Below are positions 25,185 to 34,014 of a DNA stretch of 64,000 bases, in pieces (the stretch's first letter is position 1; each line of letters begins with the position of its first letter). This DNA comes from Nitrospira sp. (GTDB taxonomy: Bacteria > Nitrospirota > Nitrospiria > Nitrospirales > Nitrospiraceae), in contig CP092079.1 in the NCBI GenBank assembly GCA_022226955.1, forward strand, positions 1,271,053 to 1,335,052, given 5' to 3'. The position numbers were made by a program, and so were the translations under genes. The notes under the pieces were generated by a model. That model saw nothing but the letters and a program-made list of their open reading frames with translations, ran no database searches and was not told the origin of the DNA.

Positions 25185-27083
25185 TTACATCTTTCCAGCC
25201 AATGTAGGCGTATGCCCAGCAATCTTGGCGGCTTGATATTGCAGATCCCGCAATTTCTCCAACCCGAACTTCGCGATATAGAGAAAAATATATTCCCTGA
25301 TATACAGCCGCAAATCCCAGCCAGCGTAATGATTCTGCTCGAACTGCTGGAACACCCGCTCAGCCTCTTCGATGCTCAGCCCGCTCTTCACCGTGAAGTA
25401 GTAGTCGAGCGCCAGATCCCATTCAGGATTCTTGTACGCTGTCACGCCCCACTTCTCCGGATGCTTCGCCACCGGATTATGCCGACCAAGATCGAACGTG
25501 CCGAATCCCAGCGAATGGACATAGTCTTTGTTCTGCTCCAGGAATTCCACCGAGGACCAGGCTTCTTCCCGCGTCTCGCCGGGAAAGCCGAAAAAGCCCA
25601 TGCAGTGGTTCCAGATCCCAGCCTCCGCCGTGCGCTTGAGATGCTCAGTCATGATGGCGGTCGTCGTGGCCTTGTCCATCAGCTTCAACACCCGTTCGTT
25701 CCCCGACTCATAGCCGAAGTGGAGATACTTGCAGCCGGACTCCTTCGCATCCTGCCAGACTTGATCTTCCAGCAAGCTCTTCTCGAACCGCATATGCGTC
25801 GTCCAGGTAATGCCCATGCCGCTGTCGATCAAGCCGCGCGTCAGCTTGCGAAACAGCGCCGGCGGATAGGATTCGTCAGTGAAGTGAAAATGCTTCGCGC
25901 CATACTTGTCGCGCAGATGCCGGATCTCGCCTAGAATGTCCTGGATCTTCTTCGACCGGTAGCCCGCCGTATAGCCCTCGCCATGATCGCAGAACTCGCA
26001 GCGGCCCCAGTAGCAGCCGCGCGTCGCCAGATAGGGCAAGATCTTCGTCGGGACAAAATACTTCTCCAGCGGCAAGCCGTCGAAGTCCGGCGGCGGCAGC
26101 GCATGCATGTCTTCCGCAAAACTCGTCTCCGACGTATGGACCCCGGTGGCGTCCTTATAGATCGTGTTCGGCACCTCGGCCAAACTCCGCTTCGCCCCCA
26201 CCGCCGACACGAGCTGCACGAAGGCGGTTTCACCTTCATAGACTACCGCGCTGTCGAAGTACTGGAACAGTGGCGACTGCGGCAGCACATCGCGCAGGCG
26301 CGTCACCGTATTGCCGCCGATGGTGATGTGAATATGCGGGAAGTGCTGCTTGATGAGGGAACAGAAGGTCATGGTGGAGAACATCTGCTGCTGCAAGACA
26401 ATCGAAATACCGATTACATCCGGCTGTTCTGCCTCGATCGCCGGTTTCACCAGCTGCTCGAACACCTCACGATAGATATTCACCTGCGTATCGTTCACCG
26501 CGTCCATTACTTCGGACGAGACAAAGACTTTGTAGGACAGATCCGTCTCCATCGGAGGCATGCAGATCCGCGCCGGGGCATAGACCATGGAAATGACCGA
26601 CGTCACTTCACGGAATACTTGAATCGCCCACTCCAACTGATCGATTTCGTAGAACACTTCTCCGCGGATAATCGCCTTGGCCTTCTCCGCTTTCTTCGTC
26701 AATTCCTCAATCCGCTGCCGGGTCAGATCACAGAGCGCCAGCTGTAAATCCATCTCGTCGGCGCTGAGATCGCGCTTCTTGGAGAGCTTGCGGAGCCGGT
26801 CAAGCTGCTGCGGCACCCGGCGCAGGACTTTCTTCAGAAAATCCTCACTGAAGTACCAGTCCCACATTTCCAGGTTGATGTCCTTTTGGATGACCGTATG
26901 ACCGGCCTGACGAAGGACAGCGGTGAGGGAAGGAAGACTGAGATAGGGTTCGGACGGAAACCAATCCGGCGGGAAGATCAGCAGGACCTTCATCTTCCGG
27001 CCACTGGTGGCTTCAAACTTCTGACGATTCAGGAGAATCAGTTCTTTGGAAGCCCGCTCGCCCTTCGTATACTCAACACGCAT
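25185..27083 (-). CDS. B12-binding-domain radical SAM protein, copy 2
   Basis: A 632-residue paralogue of the previous gene. Same order: VLLIFPPDWFPSEPYLSLP, a B12-type domain with DINLEMWDWYF in place of DxHxxG, the cluster loop CYWGRCEFC with Cx4Cx2C spacing, followed by DHGEGY, and the KLMDKATT/FGFPGETREEA radical-SAM C-terminal motifs shared by both copies. The start ATG 27083 has GAGGAG eight bases upstream; an internal Met about 30 codons in (MKVLL...) is the alternative. No accessory genes such as a methyl acceptor or transporter lie nearby. Confidence 0.85.
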   Translation of the reverse strand: MRVEYTKGERASKELILLNRQKFEATSGRKMKVLLIFPPDWFPSEPYLSLPSLTAVLRQAGHTVIQKDINLEMWDWYFSEDFLKKVLRRVPQQLDRLRKLSKKRDLSADEMDLQLALCDLTRQRIEELTKKAEKAKAIIRGEVFYEIDQLEWAIQVFREVTSVISMVYAPARICMPPMETDLSYKVFVSSEVMDAVNDTQVNIYREVFEQLVKPAIEAEQPDVIGISIVLQQQMFSTMTFCSLIKQHFPHIHITIGGNTVTRLRDVLPQSPLFQYFDSAVVYEGETAFVQLVSAVGAKRSLAEVPNTIYKDATGVHTSETSFAEDMHALPPPDFDGLPLEKYFVPTKILPYLATRGCYWGRCEFCDHGEGYTAGYRSKKIQDILGEIRHLRDKYGAKHFHFTDESYPPALFRKLTRGLIDSGMGITWTTHMRFEKSLLEDQVWQDAKESGCKYLHFGYESGNERVLKLMDKATTTAIMTEHLKRTAEAGIWNHCMGFFGFPGETREEAWSSVEFLEQNKDYVHSLGFGTFDLGRHNPVAKHPEKWGVTAYKNPEWDLALDYYFTVKSGLSIEEAERVFQQFEQNHYAGWDLRLYIREYIFLYIAKFGLEKLRDLQYQAAKIAGHTPTLAGKM

Positions 27084-27292
27084 GAAGGAGGCTCCTCGTC
27101 TATCGCACCGGCATTCAGAAATCGAAAGAATGCCAAGGGGTTAGCTATAGGAGGACATATTGTAAGGGGGTGGGAGAATCAGATGCAAGAGCGGGAGGCT
27201 ATGGAAGGCCACCCATGTTGGTCTTGAAACTCCTCAATGCGCACGTCTTTCAATCTTGACAGAGACCACCATATTCAAGAGGATTGCTCCGC

Positions 27293-27529
27293 GTGAGTAC
27301 CAGGCCACAAAATGAACGAAAGTTTGGACAGTGGGAAGACTTGCCGCGCGGCGAAAGACGGTATTGGATTGAGGTCTCAAGCCGATCAGGCTGGAAAGTT
27401 CGGTACGTCAAAGAGGTCGATACCAACGATGTAACTCTCCGTTTCTATCAAGAGGTCTACAACGAGATCGGTGAAATGATTGAGGTCCACCACAAGTATC
27501 CGGTAGACTTAGGCCATCGAAAGGTCTAG
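27293..27529 (+). CDS. Hypothetical protein, first of a two-gene pair
   Basis: About 78 residues from GTG 27293, with RYWIEVSSRSGWKVRYVKEVD and IEVHHKYPVDLGHRKV. It is an acidic/basic mixed small cytoplasmic protein of unrecognised family. The next gene begins five bases after its stop codon and runs in the same direction, so the pair is probably translated from one mRNA. A toxin-antitoxin role is conceivable from size and spacing but nothing in the sequence shows it. Confidence 0.6.
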   Translation: MSTRPQNERKFGQWEDLPRGERRYWIEVSSRSGWKVRYVKEVDTNDVTLRFYQEVYNEIGEMIEVHHKYPVDLGHRKV

Positions 27530-27534
27530 CTGCT

Positions 27535-27798
27535 ATGCCACTCATCACCCGTGAATCGGTTGCCGAGAAACTTGGCGCCTATCTTCATCACGATCTGTCT
27601 TTGGCCGCTCTTGTGGACTGGGCAGAATCGGCACTGATGAATGACGATTTCGATCCTGCCCACTTGGTGACCATTCGGAATGTCATTGTCAGAATAGGCG
27701 CCGCAGATGTGCGCACATTCGGACTTGCGTGGGAAGACTGCGAACAACTCCTCTCCCAACTCGGCTATTCAGCTCAGGTCAATATCGTCGCCCGATAG
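27535..27798 (+). CDS. Hypothetical protein, second of a two-gene pair
   Basis: An 87-residue protein beginning MPLITRESVAEKLGAYLHHDL, probably largely helical, with ALVDWAESALMNDDF and a C-terminal ECEQLL-like helix (seen as EDCEQLLSQLGY). No known domain is recognised. It is separated from its upstream partner by five bases. The pair is in the accessory region close to transposase and toxin-antitoxin genes. Confidence 0.6.
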   Translation: MPLITRESVAEKLGAYLHHDLSLAALVDWAESALMNDDFDPAHLVTIRNVIVRIGAADVRTFGLAWEDCEQLLSQLGYSAQVNIVAR

Positions 27799-28015
27799 CT
27801 AAGCTAGAGAGCTGACTCAACCTACGCATTGCCTTCGGTCCATCTGAGCAGAGATAGCGCAGCCCCTCCTGTAAGCCTAAAAATCGATCACGATGTAGGG
27901 TTGCAAGACCTGACCCTAATTGGTCTAATTGGTTGTTCGTTTAATCTCAAGGTCTCTGAGCAGGACGTAGTCCTGATGGGTCGCAATCGTATGCAGGTTC
28001 GTCAATGACATTGGC

Positions 28016-28702
28016 TCATCTCCTTATGAATTTCTTTGTGGCAAAGTAGCAGTGGTCAGTCAGATGACCTTGTTTGTCCGCGCTTACAATGGCCGTAAAG
28101 CGTTTCCCACCATTGTACGGTGGTTGTTTGAACGGATTATCGAGCACCAGATAGTAGCGGCCACGAAATCGAAATGGATTTATCTGAGGAGCACCGCCAA
28201 TGTGGTGATAGAACTCTGCCGTCCCCTCTCGATATTTGGGAAGCTTGCGTAATTCATACTGCCTATGTGGAAATTGGCCAATCACCCCACTCGCTTGCTT
28301 GGCTATCGATGCATCAAACACAAAGTGAGGCGGTGGTTGTGGAGCCTGTTTGCCCTCGGCATAGATAAAGAGGTTGTCGCTTAACACGTTCCGAACACAG
28401 CCTGCATCTTTGAGTACGGTGTCGTCATCCCCATCATTATCGACATCGAACTGCGCCAGCTGATCACAGCTGCAATAGCCTTCGTTCGCGAGCGTCCATT
28501 CAATCGCGGTAAATTCCTCGTGCTGATCGTATTTCAACTCCCCAAAGCTCCTCATGTCTTCGTTAAAAAGGCTCAGCATATGTCGACAGACGGCTTCCGC
28601 CTTGCCCATGACCAACGCATAATCCCCAGCTATAGCCAGATCGGTCATTAGCAGCCACAACAAGCCCAGCACGAATCCCGACCCTCGCCGCAGTCGCTTC
28701 AT
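28016..28702 (-). CDS. Secreted hypothetical protein with a Ca-binding-like loop
   Basis: A 228-residue protein. Residues 1-25 (MKRLRRGSGFVLGLLWLLMT... LAIAG) form a signal peptide. In the middle FDVDNDGDDDTVLKD is a DxDxDG-type loop as in EF-hand/FG-GAP calcium sites. Cys residues in CSCD and GCVRN could form disulfides. The C-terminal half has RFRGRYYLVLDNPF. ATG 28702 is chosen at the signal-peptide Met; longer reading into the RAYT gene is not credible. It lies next to the RAYT unit (28738). Confidence 0.7.
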   Translation of the reverse strand: MKRLRRGSGFVLGLLWLLMTDLAIAGDYALVMGKAEAVCRHMLSLFNEDMRSFGELKYDQHEEFTAIEWTLANEGYCSCDQLAQFDVDNDGDDDTVLKDAGCVRNVLSDNLFIYAEGKQAPQPPPHFVFDASIAKQASGVIGQFPHRQYELRKLPKYREGTAEFYHHIGGAPQINPFRFRGRYYLVLDNPFKQPPYNGGKRFTAIVSADKQGHLTDHCYFATKKFIRR

Positions 28703-28737
28703 ACCATCACCCTTTCCCGCACCACCGACGAAATAAC

Positions 28738-29470
28738 GGGGACATTCTACGTTTCCACAAGCTTCTGCGGCCTGCCGATGGACCGGAGACTGGCATCCAA
28801 CCCCAGCAACGCCGCGGTTACCACAGTCCAGGCTTCCGATCCAAACGGCGCGTTGCGATTCACGCTCTGTCGGATCCGCCACACCTCCGTCTCGTCCATC
28901 GCCCCGTTTACCCAATCGAGCCATGGTTCTGGACGTGCGACAGGGCCCACGTCCCCACGAAGGCCTTGCACGGACTCTTTCCACCTCTGCGCACTCGACC
29001 AGCGCCAGTCTTCGGCTCGTGTTACCAGATGCGCACGGACCGGATTCAGCTCGATATAGCGCAGCACGGTCAGGAGATGGTCGTCTTGCTCGATGGGAAA
29101 TGCTTTGAACCGGCCTTGCCAGATATGACCACTGGATTCGTGATAGGTGTGATACCGCCGCACGTGGGCAGTCAGCAGCCACTGCATCCATCGACTCAGA
29201 TCCCCATCGTGATACGGCCACAGCGCCAGATGAAAATGATTGGGCATCAGGCAATACGCCAGGATGCGCATCGGGATACGCTGCGATGCGTCACGCAGCA
29301 GCGTGATGAACGCCTGATAATCGCCATCCGCATGAAACACTTCGGCTCGGGCATTGCCCCGATTGATGACGTGATAGCAATAATCCCCCACTGACGCCCG
29401 CGCCGTCCTTGGCATACGCCCCTACCTCATGTCCACGATCTCACGCCGCTCGGAAATGGAGAATGTCCCC
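28738..29470 (-). mobile_element. RAYT transposable unit with 19-bp inverted ends
   Basis: The RAYT gene is bordered by imperfect inverted repeats: GGGGACATTCTACGTTTCC (28738-28756) and its partner at 29452-29470, reading GGGGACATTCTCCATTTCC on the other strand, 17 of 19 bases matching. The 733-bp block between the repeats has only the transposase gene. No target-site duplication was identified. Confidence 0.7.
28747..29415 (-). CDS. REP-associated tyrosine transposase (IS200-like, Y1)
   Basis: A 222-residue RAYT of the TnpA-Y1 (HUH) superfamily, which nicks palindromic single-stranded ends. It has the N-terminal CYHVINRGNARAEVF motif, the HUH pair in MPNHFHLALWP (His-Phe-His) near residue 65, and GHIWQGRFKAFPI followed by the catalytic Tyr region YIELNPVRAHLV. 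Normal length and no visible disruption, so it could be active. RAYTs are usually single-copy domesticated genes linked to REP/REPIN repeats, and this window has many such repeats. Confidence 0.88.
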   Translation of the reverse strand: MPRTARASVGDYCYHVINRGNARAEVFHADGDYQAFITLLRDASQRIPMRILAYCLMPNHFHLALWPYHDGDLSRWMQWLLTAHVRRYHTYHESSGHIWQGRFKAFPIEQDDHLLTVLRYIELNPVRAHLVTRAEDWRWSSAQRWKESVQGLRGDVGPVARPEPWLDWVNGAMDETEVWRIRQSVNRNAPFGSEAWTVVTAALLGLDASLRSIGRPQKLVET

Positions 29471-29480
29471 ATTTTTCTCT

Positions 29481-30563
29481 TTACTCTCCCTTCCCTTTAC
29501 AGAAGTTGATCATTTTGAGAGTTCGGGTACCTGGCTTGCCTGCCAATAACGCGCGAAAGCTATCTGCTCCAGCTTGCGAGTGCAGCACATGGACAAACGC
29601 AATTTTGCAGCCGTCAGGAGAGACTGCTTCGTTCCACACCAATCCAGAGAGAAGTCGCTGGGGATGATCTCTTACAAGCAGATAGCCTCCAGCCGTACCA
29701 ACTGTGTCATAACCCGCTCGCCCCCCAACAAGAAACAAACCTCTTTTCGTGAGATGGGCATTGCCCCATCCCATTCGTTCCCAGTCTTGTTCCTTTGGTT
29801 CAAGGATTTTAGTCACCGTCCCATCGGGGCTGAGTTGCCAAATAGAAACGGCATCCGAGCTGCGTTGTTCGCCTTTAAGAATATATGCATTAGCGAATTC
29901 AGCATAAGTGGCGTGAAATTGGACCTCCCGTCCTATAAGCGGCAATTCAATATTCTTCTTGGAATCAGGCGTATGGAGGACAATGGGGGTGGATTTTCCT
30001 GATGGATCAACCCAGATGGGAACTCCGAAATCCAAGTGTCCGTGCTCTTCAAGTAGCGCCCATCGTCGGTGCCCATCTTGGCTGATCCATTCAGGTTGTT
30101 GTTCATGTTGACGACAGCTCGTGCCATTGATCCATATTTTTTCTTCTTCACGCCGTTCATGTGCTCCGTTTAGATCTCCTGTCACCACATTCCATAGATC
30201 CTGGCCTGGCTGAACCCTCTGCTTGAAAGCAACAACTCCGTGAAAAACACACAGACCTACTTGACTATCAATGTTCCAATACTTCGTGACCTTATTCTGA
30301 GTTATGTCCCAGATAAATATCCCCGTCTCTCTAAGCTCGTGTCCGTCACCAGCACTCTTCTGGCCGAACCTGCTGACTTCATAGCCGTGAAACACAACAT
30401 GCTCGTTATCAATCCATCCAAGCTTCGCCTCAGCAGCCGGGAATTTGGAATCCTGGATCGGATAGTGCGGCTCCCCACACGCTACTAGCTGCGGGCTCAA
30501 CCCCATGAAGAGCAGTACGACGATCAGAGCCAACTTTCGCGTTAAATCAATAGGGCCAGGCAT
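29481..30563 (-). CDS. Lipoprotein with PD40/TolB-like beta-propeller features
   Basis: A 360-residue protein from ATG 30563 (alternative ATG 30593 adds 10 residues). Residues 7-29 are a hydrophobic export signal ending in the lipobox LVAC, so it is probably a lipoprotein. Repeated GWIDNEHVVF, ISQDGHRRWALLEEHGH, WQLSPDGTVTKI and AVSPDGCKIAFVH segments are typical of TolB/PD40 beta-propeller blades. No enzymatic motif. Function unknown; it sits alone in the accessory region. Confidence 0.65.
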   Translation of the reverse strand: MPGPIDLTRKLALIVVLLFMGLSPQLVACGEPHYPIQDSKFPAAEAKLGWIDNEHVVFHGYEVSRFGQKSAGDGHELRETGIFIWDITQNKVTKYWNIDSQVGLCVFHGVVAFKQRVQPGQDLWNVVTGDLNGAHERREEEKIWINGTSCRQHEQQPEWISQDGHRRWALLEEHGHLDFGVPIWVDPSGKSTPIVLHTPDSKKNIELPLIGREVQFHATYAEFANAYILKGEQRSSDAVSIWQLSPDGTVTKILEPKEQDWERMGWGNAHLTKRGLFLVGGRAGYDTVGTAGGYLLVRDHPQRLLSGLVWNEAVSPDGCKIAFVHVLHSQAGADSFRALLAGKPGTRTLKMINFCKGKGE

Positions 30564-30593
30564 GAGTATTGACTTATTAGACTCCTTCACCAT

Positions 30594-31045
30594 CACCCCC
30601 AGCAGCACTGACTCGATGAAGCCAACATCGACGTAGCCGCCCCCCCCTGTGCCACGCCGATATGGCTGTCATTCGCCGAATGCGGCTGATCGGAATGGTC
30701 AACTGGCCTCAACCTCACATTCAACGCCATCGCTTTCTTCGCGTCTCCCATATCACACCATTCCTTCTAATAGTGAATCCTACTAAATTATCTTGCGCGC
30801 GAGAGATATAGTAGGAGGGGGGGGGACGTTGTCAAGCGGCTACGCCGCACAGGATCGATGTCCTGCCCTTTGCCATGCCAACAGGCATGCCTCTCTTTGC
30901 CTCAAGCACCCTCCTCACACGGCAGCTTCGATTTCATCCTGGCCATCCCCGATGAGAGCACTGTAGGCATCGGACCTTGCTCAGACTTGCAGTCCGTGAG
31001 TGCCCAATGCCTTTGCGCACCATCCATCACTCACCGCATCGTGCG
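30594..31045. other. Gene-free stretch with G9 tract
   Basis: No convincing coding region in about 450 bases between the lipoprotein and hicB promoter. A run of nine G lies at about 30817-30825. Nothing else was recognised; short open frames here lack ribosome-binding sites. Confidence 0.4.
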
Positions 31046-31075
31046 TTGTCTGTTTCATCGAACTTGTATTAGAAT
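31046..31075 (+). promoter_or_regulatory. Candidate hicBA promoter
   Basis: TTGTCT (31046-31051) and TAGAAT (31070-31075) are 18 bases apart, 31 bases upstream of the hicB ATG. HicB usually autoregulates such a promoter; no operator was identified by eye. Confidence 0.45.
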
Positions 31076-31105
31076 ATGCGTCTTCCTTGAGGAGGAACGC
31101 CACCT

Positions 31106-31318
31106 ATGCGATACCGAGTTGTGCTTGAACAAGATGAAGACGGAATCTATGTCGCCGAATGTCCCACCCTGCCAGGCTGCGTGAGTCAAGGCCATACACG
31201 CGATGAGGCCCTGACCAATATCAAAGATGCGATGGCGGGCTATCTTGAAAGCCTAACCCGCCATAACGAACCGATCCCCCCCTCGATCTGGGAGGAAACG
31301 GTGGATATCGCGCTGTGA
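31106..31318 (+). CDS. hicB: HicB-family antitoxin
   Basis: A 70-residue HicB-type protein beginning MRYRVVLEQDEDGIYVAECPTLPGC, with the family PxLPGCxSQG-like stretch and the GYLESL helix. It lacks an obvious C-terminal DNA-binding domain, so it resembles the short HicB form. GAGGAGG lies ten bases before ATG 31106. The hicA start codon overlaps its stop (GTGA). HicB proteins neutralise the HicA mRNA interferase by direct binding. Confidence 0.9.
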   Translation: MRYRVVLEQDEDGIYVAECPTLPGCVSQGHTRDEALTNIKDAMAGYLESLTRHNEPIPPSIWEETVDIAL

Positions 31319-31539
31319 GCAAATTGCCCGTCATCTCAGGGCACGATGCAGTCCGCGCTTTGAAGCAAATCGGGTATCTGGTTGACCATCAGACGGGCAG
31401 CCATCTGATTCTGAGACAGGTCCATCCTCCTCATCGACGCCTCACCATCCCGACTCACGCGGAACTGGCCAGGGGCACCCTCCGCAGCATTATCCGGCAG
31501 GCCGGCCTGACCGTGGACGAATTCCGCAGCTTACTCTAG
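31315..31539 (+). CDS. hicA: HicA-family mRNA interferase toxin
   Basis: A 74-residue HicA toxin, a dsRBD-like mRNA interferase that cuts mRNA. Landmarks are LPVISGHDAVRALKQIGY, the catalytic His in GSHLIL, and the C-terminal GTLRSIIRQAGLTVDEF. It starts with GTG, overlapping the hicB stop by four bases, giving tight coupling. The order antitoxin-first is seen in many but not all hic loci. Intact by sequence, so the locus could be functional. Confidence 0.9.
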   Translation: MSKLPVISGHDAVRALKQIGYLVDHQTGSHLILRQVHPPHRRLTIPTHAELARGTLRSIIRQAGLTVDEFRSLL

Positions 31540-31796
31540 CCTGAATGCGGATCTCCTAAACAGAGCCCTTTTCCCATGACTTACAGAAGCACGCCGTGCA
31601 ATCAGACAGCCCTCCCCTGCTTACGTGGCTGCCGCGCCTCACACATGCTCATCAGCACCTGCTAAATCTGTTGATGCAACCGCACGAGCACATCCACATC
31701 CATCGCCACGCGAGTGACGAACTGGCCGTCAATCGCTTTCAGCACCGACCGTCCATCCTTCGCTGTATTAGAGAGAAGATGGTATCAGCGGAGAGG

Positions 31797-32529
31797 AAAT
31801 GGTGTCAGGAACCATTGTTCACCAGACCCTTCCTTAGGCGACCTCGGCCTCGCATCGTCGCCCCTAAGTTCCATTGTGTCACCATCTGCTCCACCCAGCG
31901 CTCACTACCAAACGGTTGGCCTTTACTCACGCTCCGTCTGAGCGCGTCGATCTGCTCGCGTAATTCGTCCGTATTCACCCACTCGCCCCAGTCATCTGGC
32001 TTTGCGATCGGCCATTCATGCTCCCGAACACTTGGTGCGGTGCCCGCGCTGCTCCACCACCACTGCTCCGCTCGTTCAACCAGCCCTGCCCGTACCGGAT
32101 TACGTTCGACATACCGACAGACGGTCAACAAATACTCACTCGTCTCAACCGGAAACGATTTAAATCGTCCTTGATAGACATGCCCCTCACCCACCGTATG
32201 GCGATGCTGATGCCATCTTTGCGTGTGAGTCAGCGTGAGCCAGTTCATAAACCGGGAGAGGCCTCCATCCCGTCGCGGCCACACCACAAGATGCCAGCGA
32301 TTCGGCATAACACAGTACGCCAGGAGCCGCATCGACAGGCGGTCACACGCCTGAACCAGCACTCGTTCAAAGGCCGCATAGTCCCCGTCGTCTTCGAACA
32401 AGATCCGGCGCGCGTTGGCGCGATTCAAGACGTGATAGACGATCTCTGCCGTAGTCGCTACGTAACAGTCGTCCTATGCCCCCCCCTCAGTTCATGCCGC
32501 TATCCAAACAATGGTTCATGACACCTTTT
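31797..32529 (-). mobile_element. Second RAYT unit with 23-bp imperfect inverted ends
   Basis: AAATGGTGTCAGGAACCATTGTT at 31797-31819 is matched in inverse by 32507-32529 (AAAAGGTGTCATGAACCATTGTT on the other strand; 21 of 23 identical). The 733-bp interval holds only the degraded RAYT gene, whose stop codon lies inside the left repeat. The end sequence differs from that of the first unit. Confidence 0.65.
31805..32473 (-). pseudogene. Degraded RAYT gene (lost start, broken HUH)
   Basis: The reading frame encodes a RAYT: ...AEIVYHVLNRANARRILFEDDGDYAAF, MPNRWHLVVWP, VYQGRFKSFPV and YVERNPVRAGLV. Upstream the frame is stopped by TAG at 32474-32476 and no ATG, GTG or TTG occurs between it and a TTG at 32428, which would remove the conserved YHVLNR motif start. 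The HUH pair reads Arg-Trp-His, so the first histidine is missing. Both features suggest inactivation; a functional protein from TTG 32428 (207 residues) is the alternative. Confidence 0.7.
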
Positions 32530-32784
32530 TACAGACGATACGTTTAGCGATAGCGGGAAAGGGCGTTCTTGGCAAGCGTGCTTTAACGTATGCGCATCCA
32601 TCGTGAGGTCGCGGCCATCGAACAGGACCTCGATGCCACACCTCTCCGCCTTCGTATGACCACAGTCGGCCGCTTGCGATGGAACTCAGACCTGCTCATT
32701 AATCAACTTCGAGCAATCGACAGCCAAAGATTGGTCCAGGGTCCGTGGCTCGGCTCTCGCACACCCTTCACTGATCGCTTTCGC

Positions 32785-34014
32785 TTACTGCCAACTGGCG
32801 GCAATCACAGCCTGCACATCCTGTGGCCGTTGATCGATCGCTTGATCCCACGTCAACCCACTCTGGCTGCTGAACGTCGCCATGGCCTGGATGAGCTGGT
32901 TTACCTGCATACTGAGCAAGGTCTGTCCATTCCCAGCCTGGATCGTCTCCGTCCGGTTCGCGGCGCTCGTGTACCAATTCTGGATAGTCACCGCATCCGC
33001 CGATCCGTGAATCGCGATACGCAAATTGTTGGCCTGGCGGCTGAGGACAAGATCCAGCGGGTTAATCGTGGCGCCGAATTGAGTGGTGTCGGCTGTCCCA
33101 TTGTTATCCTGAATGAGGTCTTGCCCATCGCCTCGGAAGAACTGGAAGGTGTCGTTTCCATTACCGCCACTAAGAATATCGTTGCCTTGCCCCCCTGCCA
33201 GGGTATCGCTGCCGCTGCCACCACTCAAGGTATTGGCCGCAGCATTGCCGGTCAGTACATTGGCCAAACTGTTGCCGGTTCCGTTAACGGCCCCTGCGCC
33301 GGTCAAGGTCAAGTTTTCAAAATTGGAACCCAGCGTCCAAGCCACCGAGCTTTGAATCGTATCGATCCCCGCGTTGGCATTTTCAACCACGGTATCGCCT
33401 GCACCGATCACATAGGTGTCATTCCCCGTCCCACCGGTTAACACGTTGGCGGCGCTGTTGCCGATTAACACGTTGTCGAGCGCGTTGCCTGTGCCATTGA
33501 TCGCACTCGCACCAGTGAGCGTAAGGTTTTCAATGTTACTCCCAAGCATATACGTCAGCGCGCTCTGCACGGTGTCTGTTCCTCCGCTGACTGATTCAAC
33601 CACCGTATCGCCAATCCCAACGACATAGGTATCGTTCCCAGCTCCGCCGGTTAAGACGTTGGCGGCGCCGTTGCCTGCCAACACATTATCCAGCGCATTC
33701 CCGGTTGCGTTGATGGCAGCCGAGCCAACCAGCGTCAGATTCTCGATATTTTCTCCCAAGACATACGTCACCGAAGCCTGAACCGTATCGATCCCCTCAT
33801 TCGCATTCTCCATCACCACGTCGCCCGCATTGTCGACCAGGTAGCCATCATCACCCAGACCACCACTCATTGTATCGATGCCCGCGCCACCATCAAGGAC
33901 ATTGGCGGCGCTATTTCCAGTGAGCACATTATTGAGGCCATTGCCAGTCGCATTGATCGCGCTGCTCCCCACAAGAATGAGATTTTCAACGTTGTCCCCC
34001 AATCCATACGTCAC
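32785..34014 (-). CDS. RTX/Ca-binding repeat protein, C-terminal fragment (after frameshift)
   Basis: About 409 residues, out of frame with the 33986-36688 gene but continuing its product. It has repeats of the type [16 protein letters not shown]... [17 protein letters not shown], i.e. M10-C/RTX-like glycine-aspartate repeats, then a C-terminal domain ([19 protein letters not shown], like hemolysin-related C-terminal domains) and ends at SWQ. The first visible residues [12 protein letters not shown] are mid-domain, so no genuine start exists here. Together with the N-terminal part this gives about 1300 residues. The product without the join would lack the presumed C-terminal secretion signal. 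Confidence 0.75.
   Translation of the reverse strand: MTYGLGDNVENLILVGSSAINATGNGLNNVLTGNSAANVLDGGAGIDTMSGGLGDDGYLVDNAGDVVMENANEGIDTVQASVTYVLGENIENLTLVGSAAINATGNALDNVLAGNGAANVLTGGAGNDTYVVGIGDTVVESVSGGTDTVQSALTYMLGSNIENLTLTGASAINGTGNALDNVLIGNSAANVLTGGTGNDTYVIGAGDTVVENANAGIDTIQSSVAWTLGSNFENLTLTGAGAVNGTGNSLANVLTGNAAANTLSGGSGSDTLAGGQGNDILSGGNGNDTFQFFRGDGQDLIQDNNGTADTTQFGATINPLDLVLSRQANNLRIAIHGSADAVTIQNWYTSAANRTETIQAGNGQTLLSMQVNQLIQAMATFSSQSGLTWDQAIDQRPQDVQAVIAASWQ

Noticed and set aside
30817-30825. G9 tract as a second phase-variable site
   Set aside because: It is in a gene-free stretch with no frame to switch.
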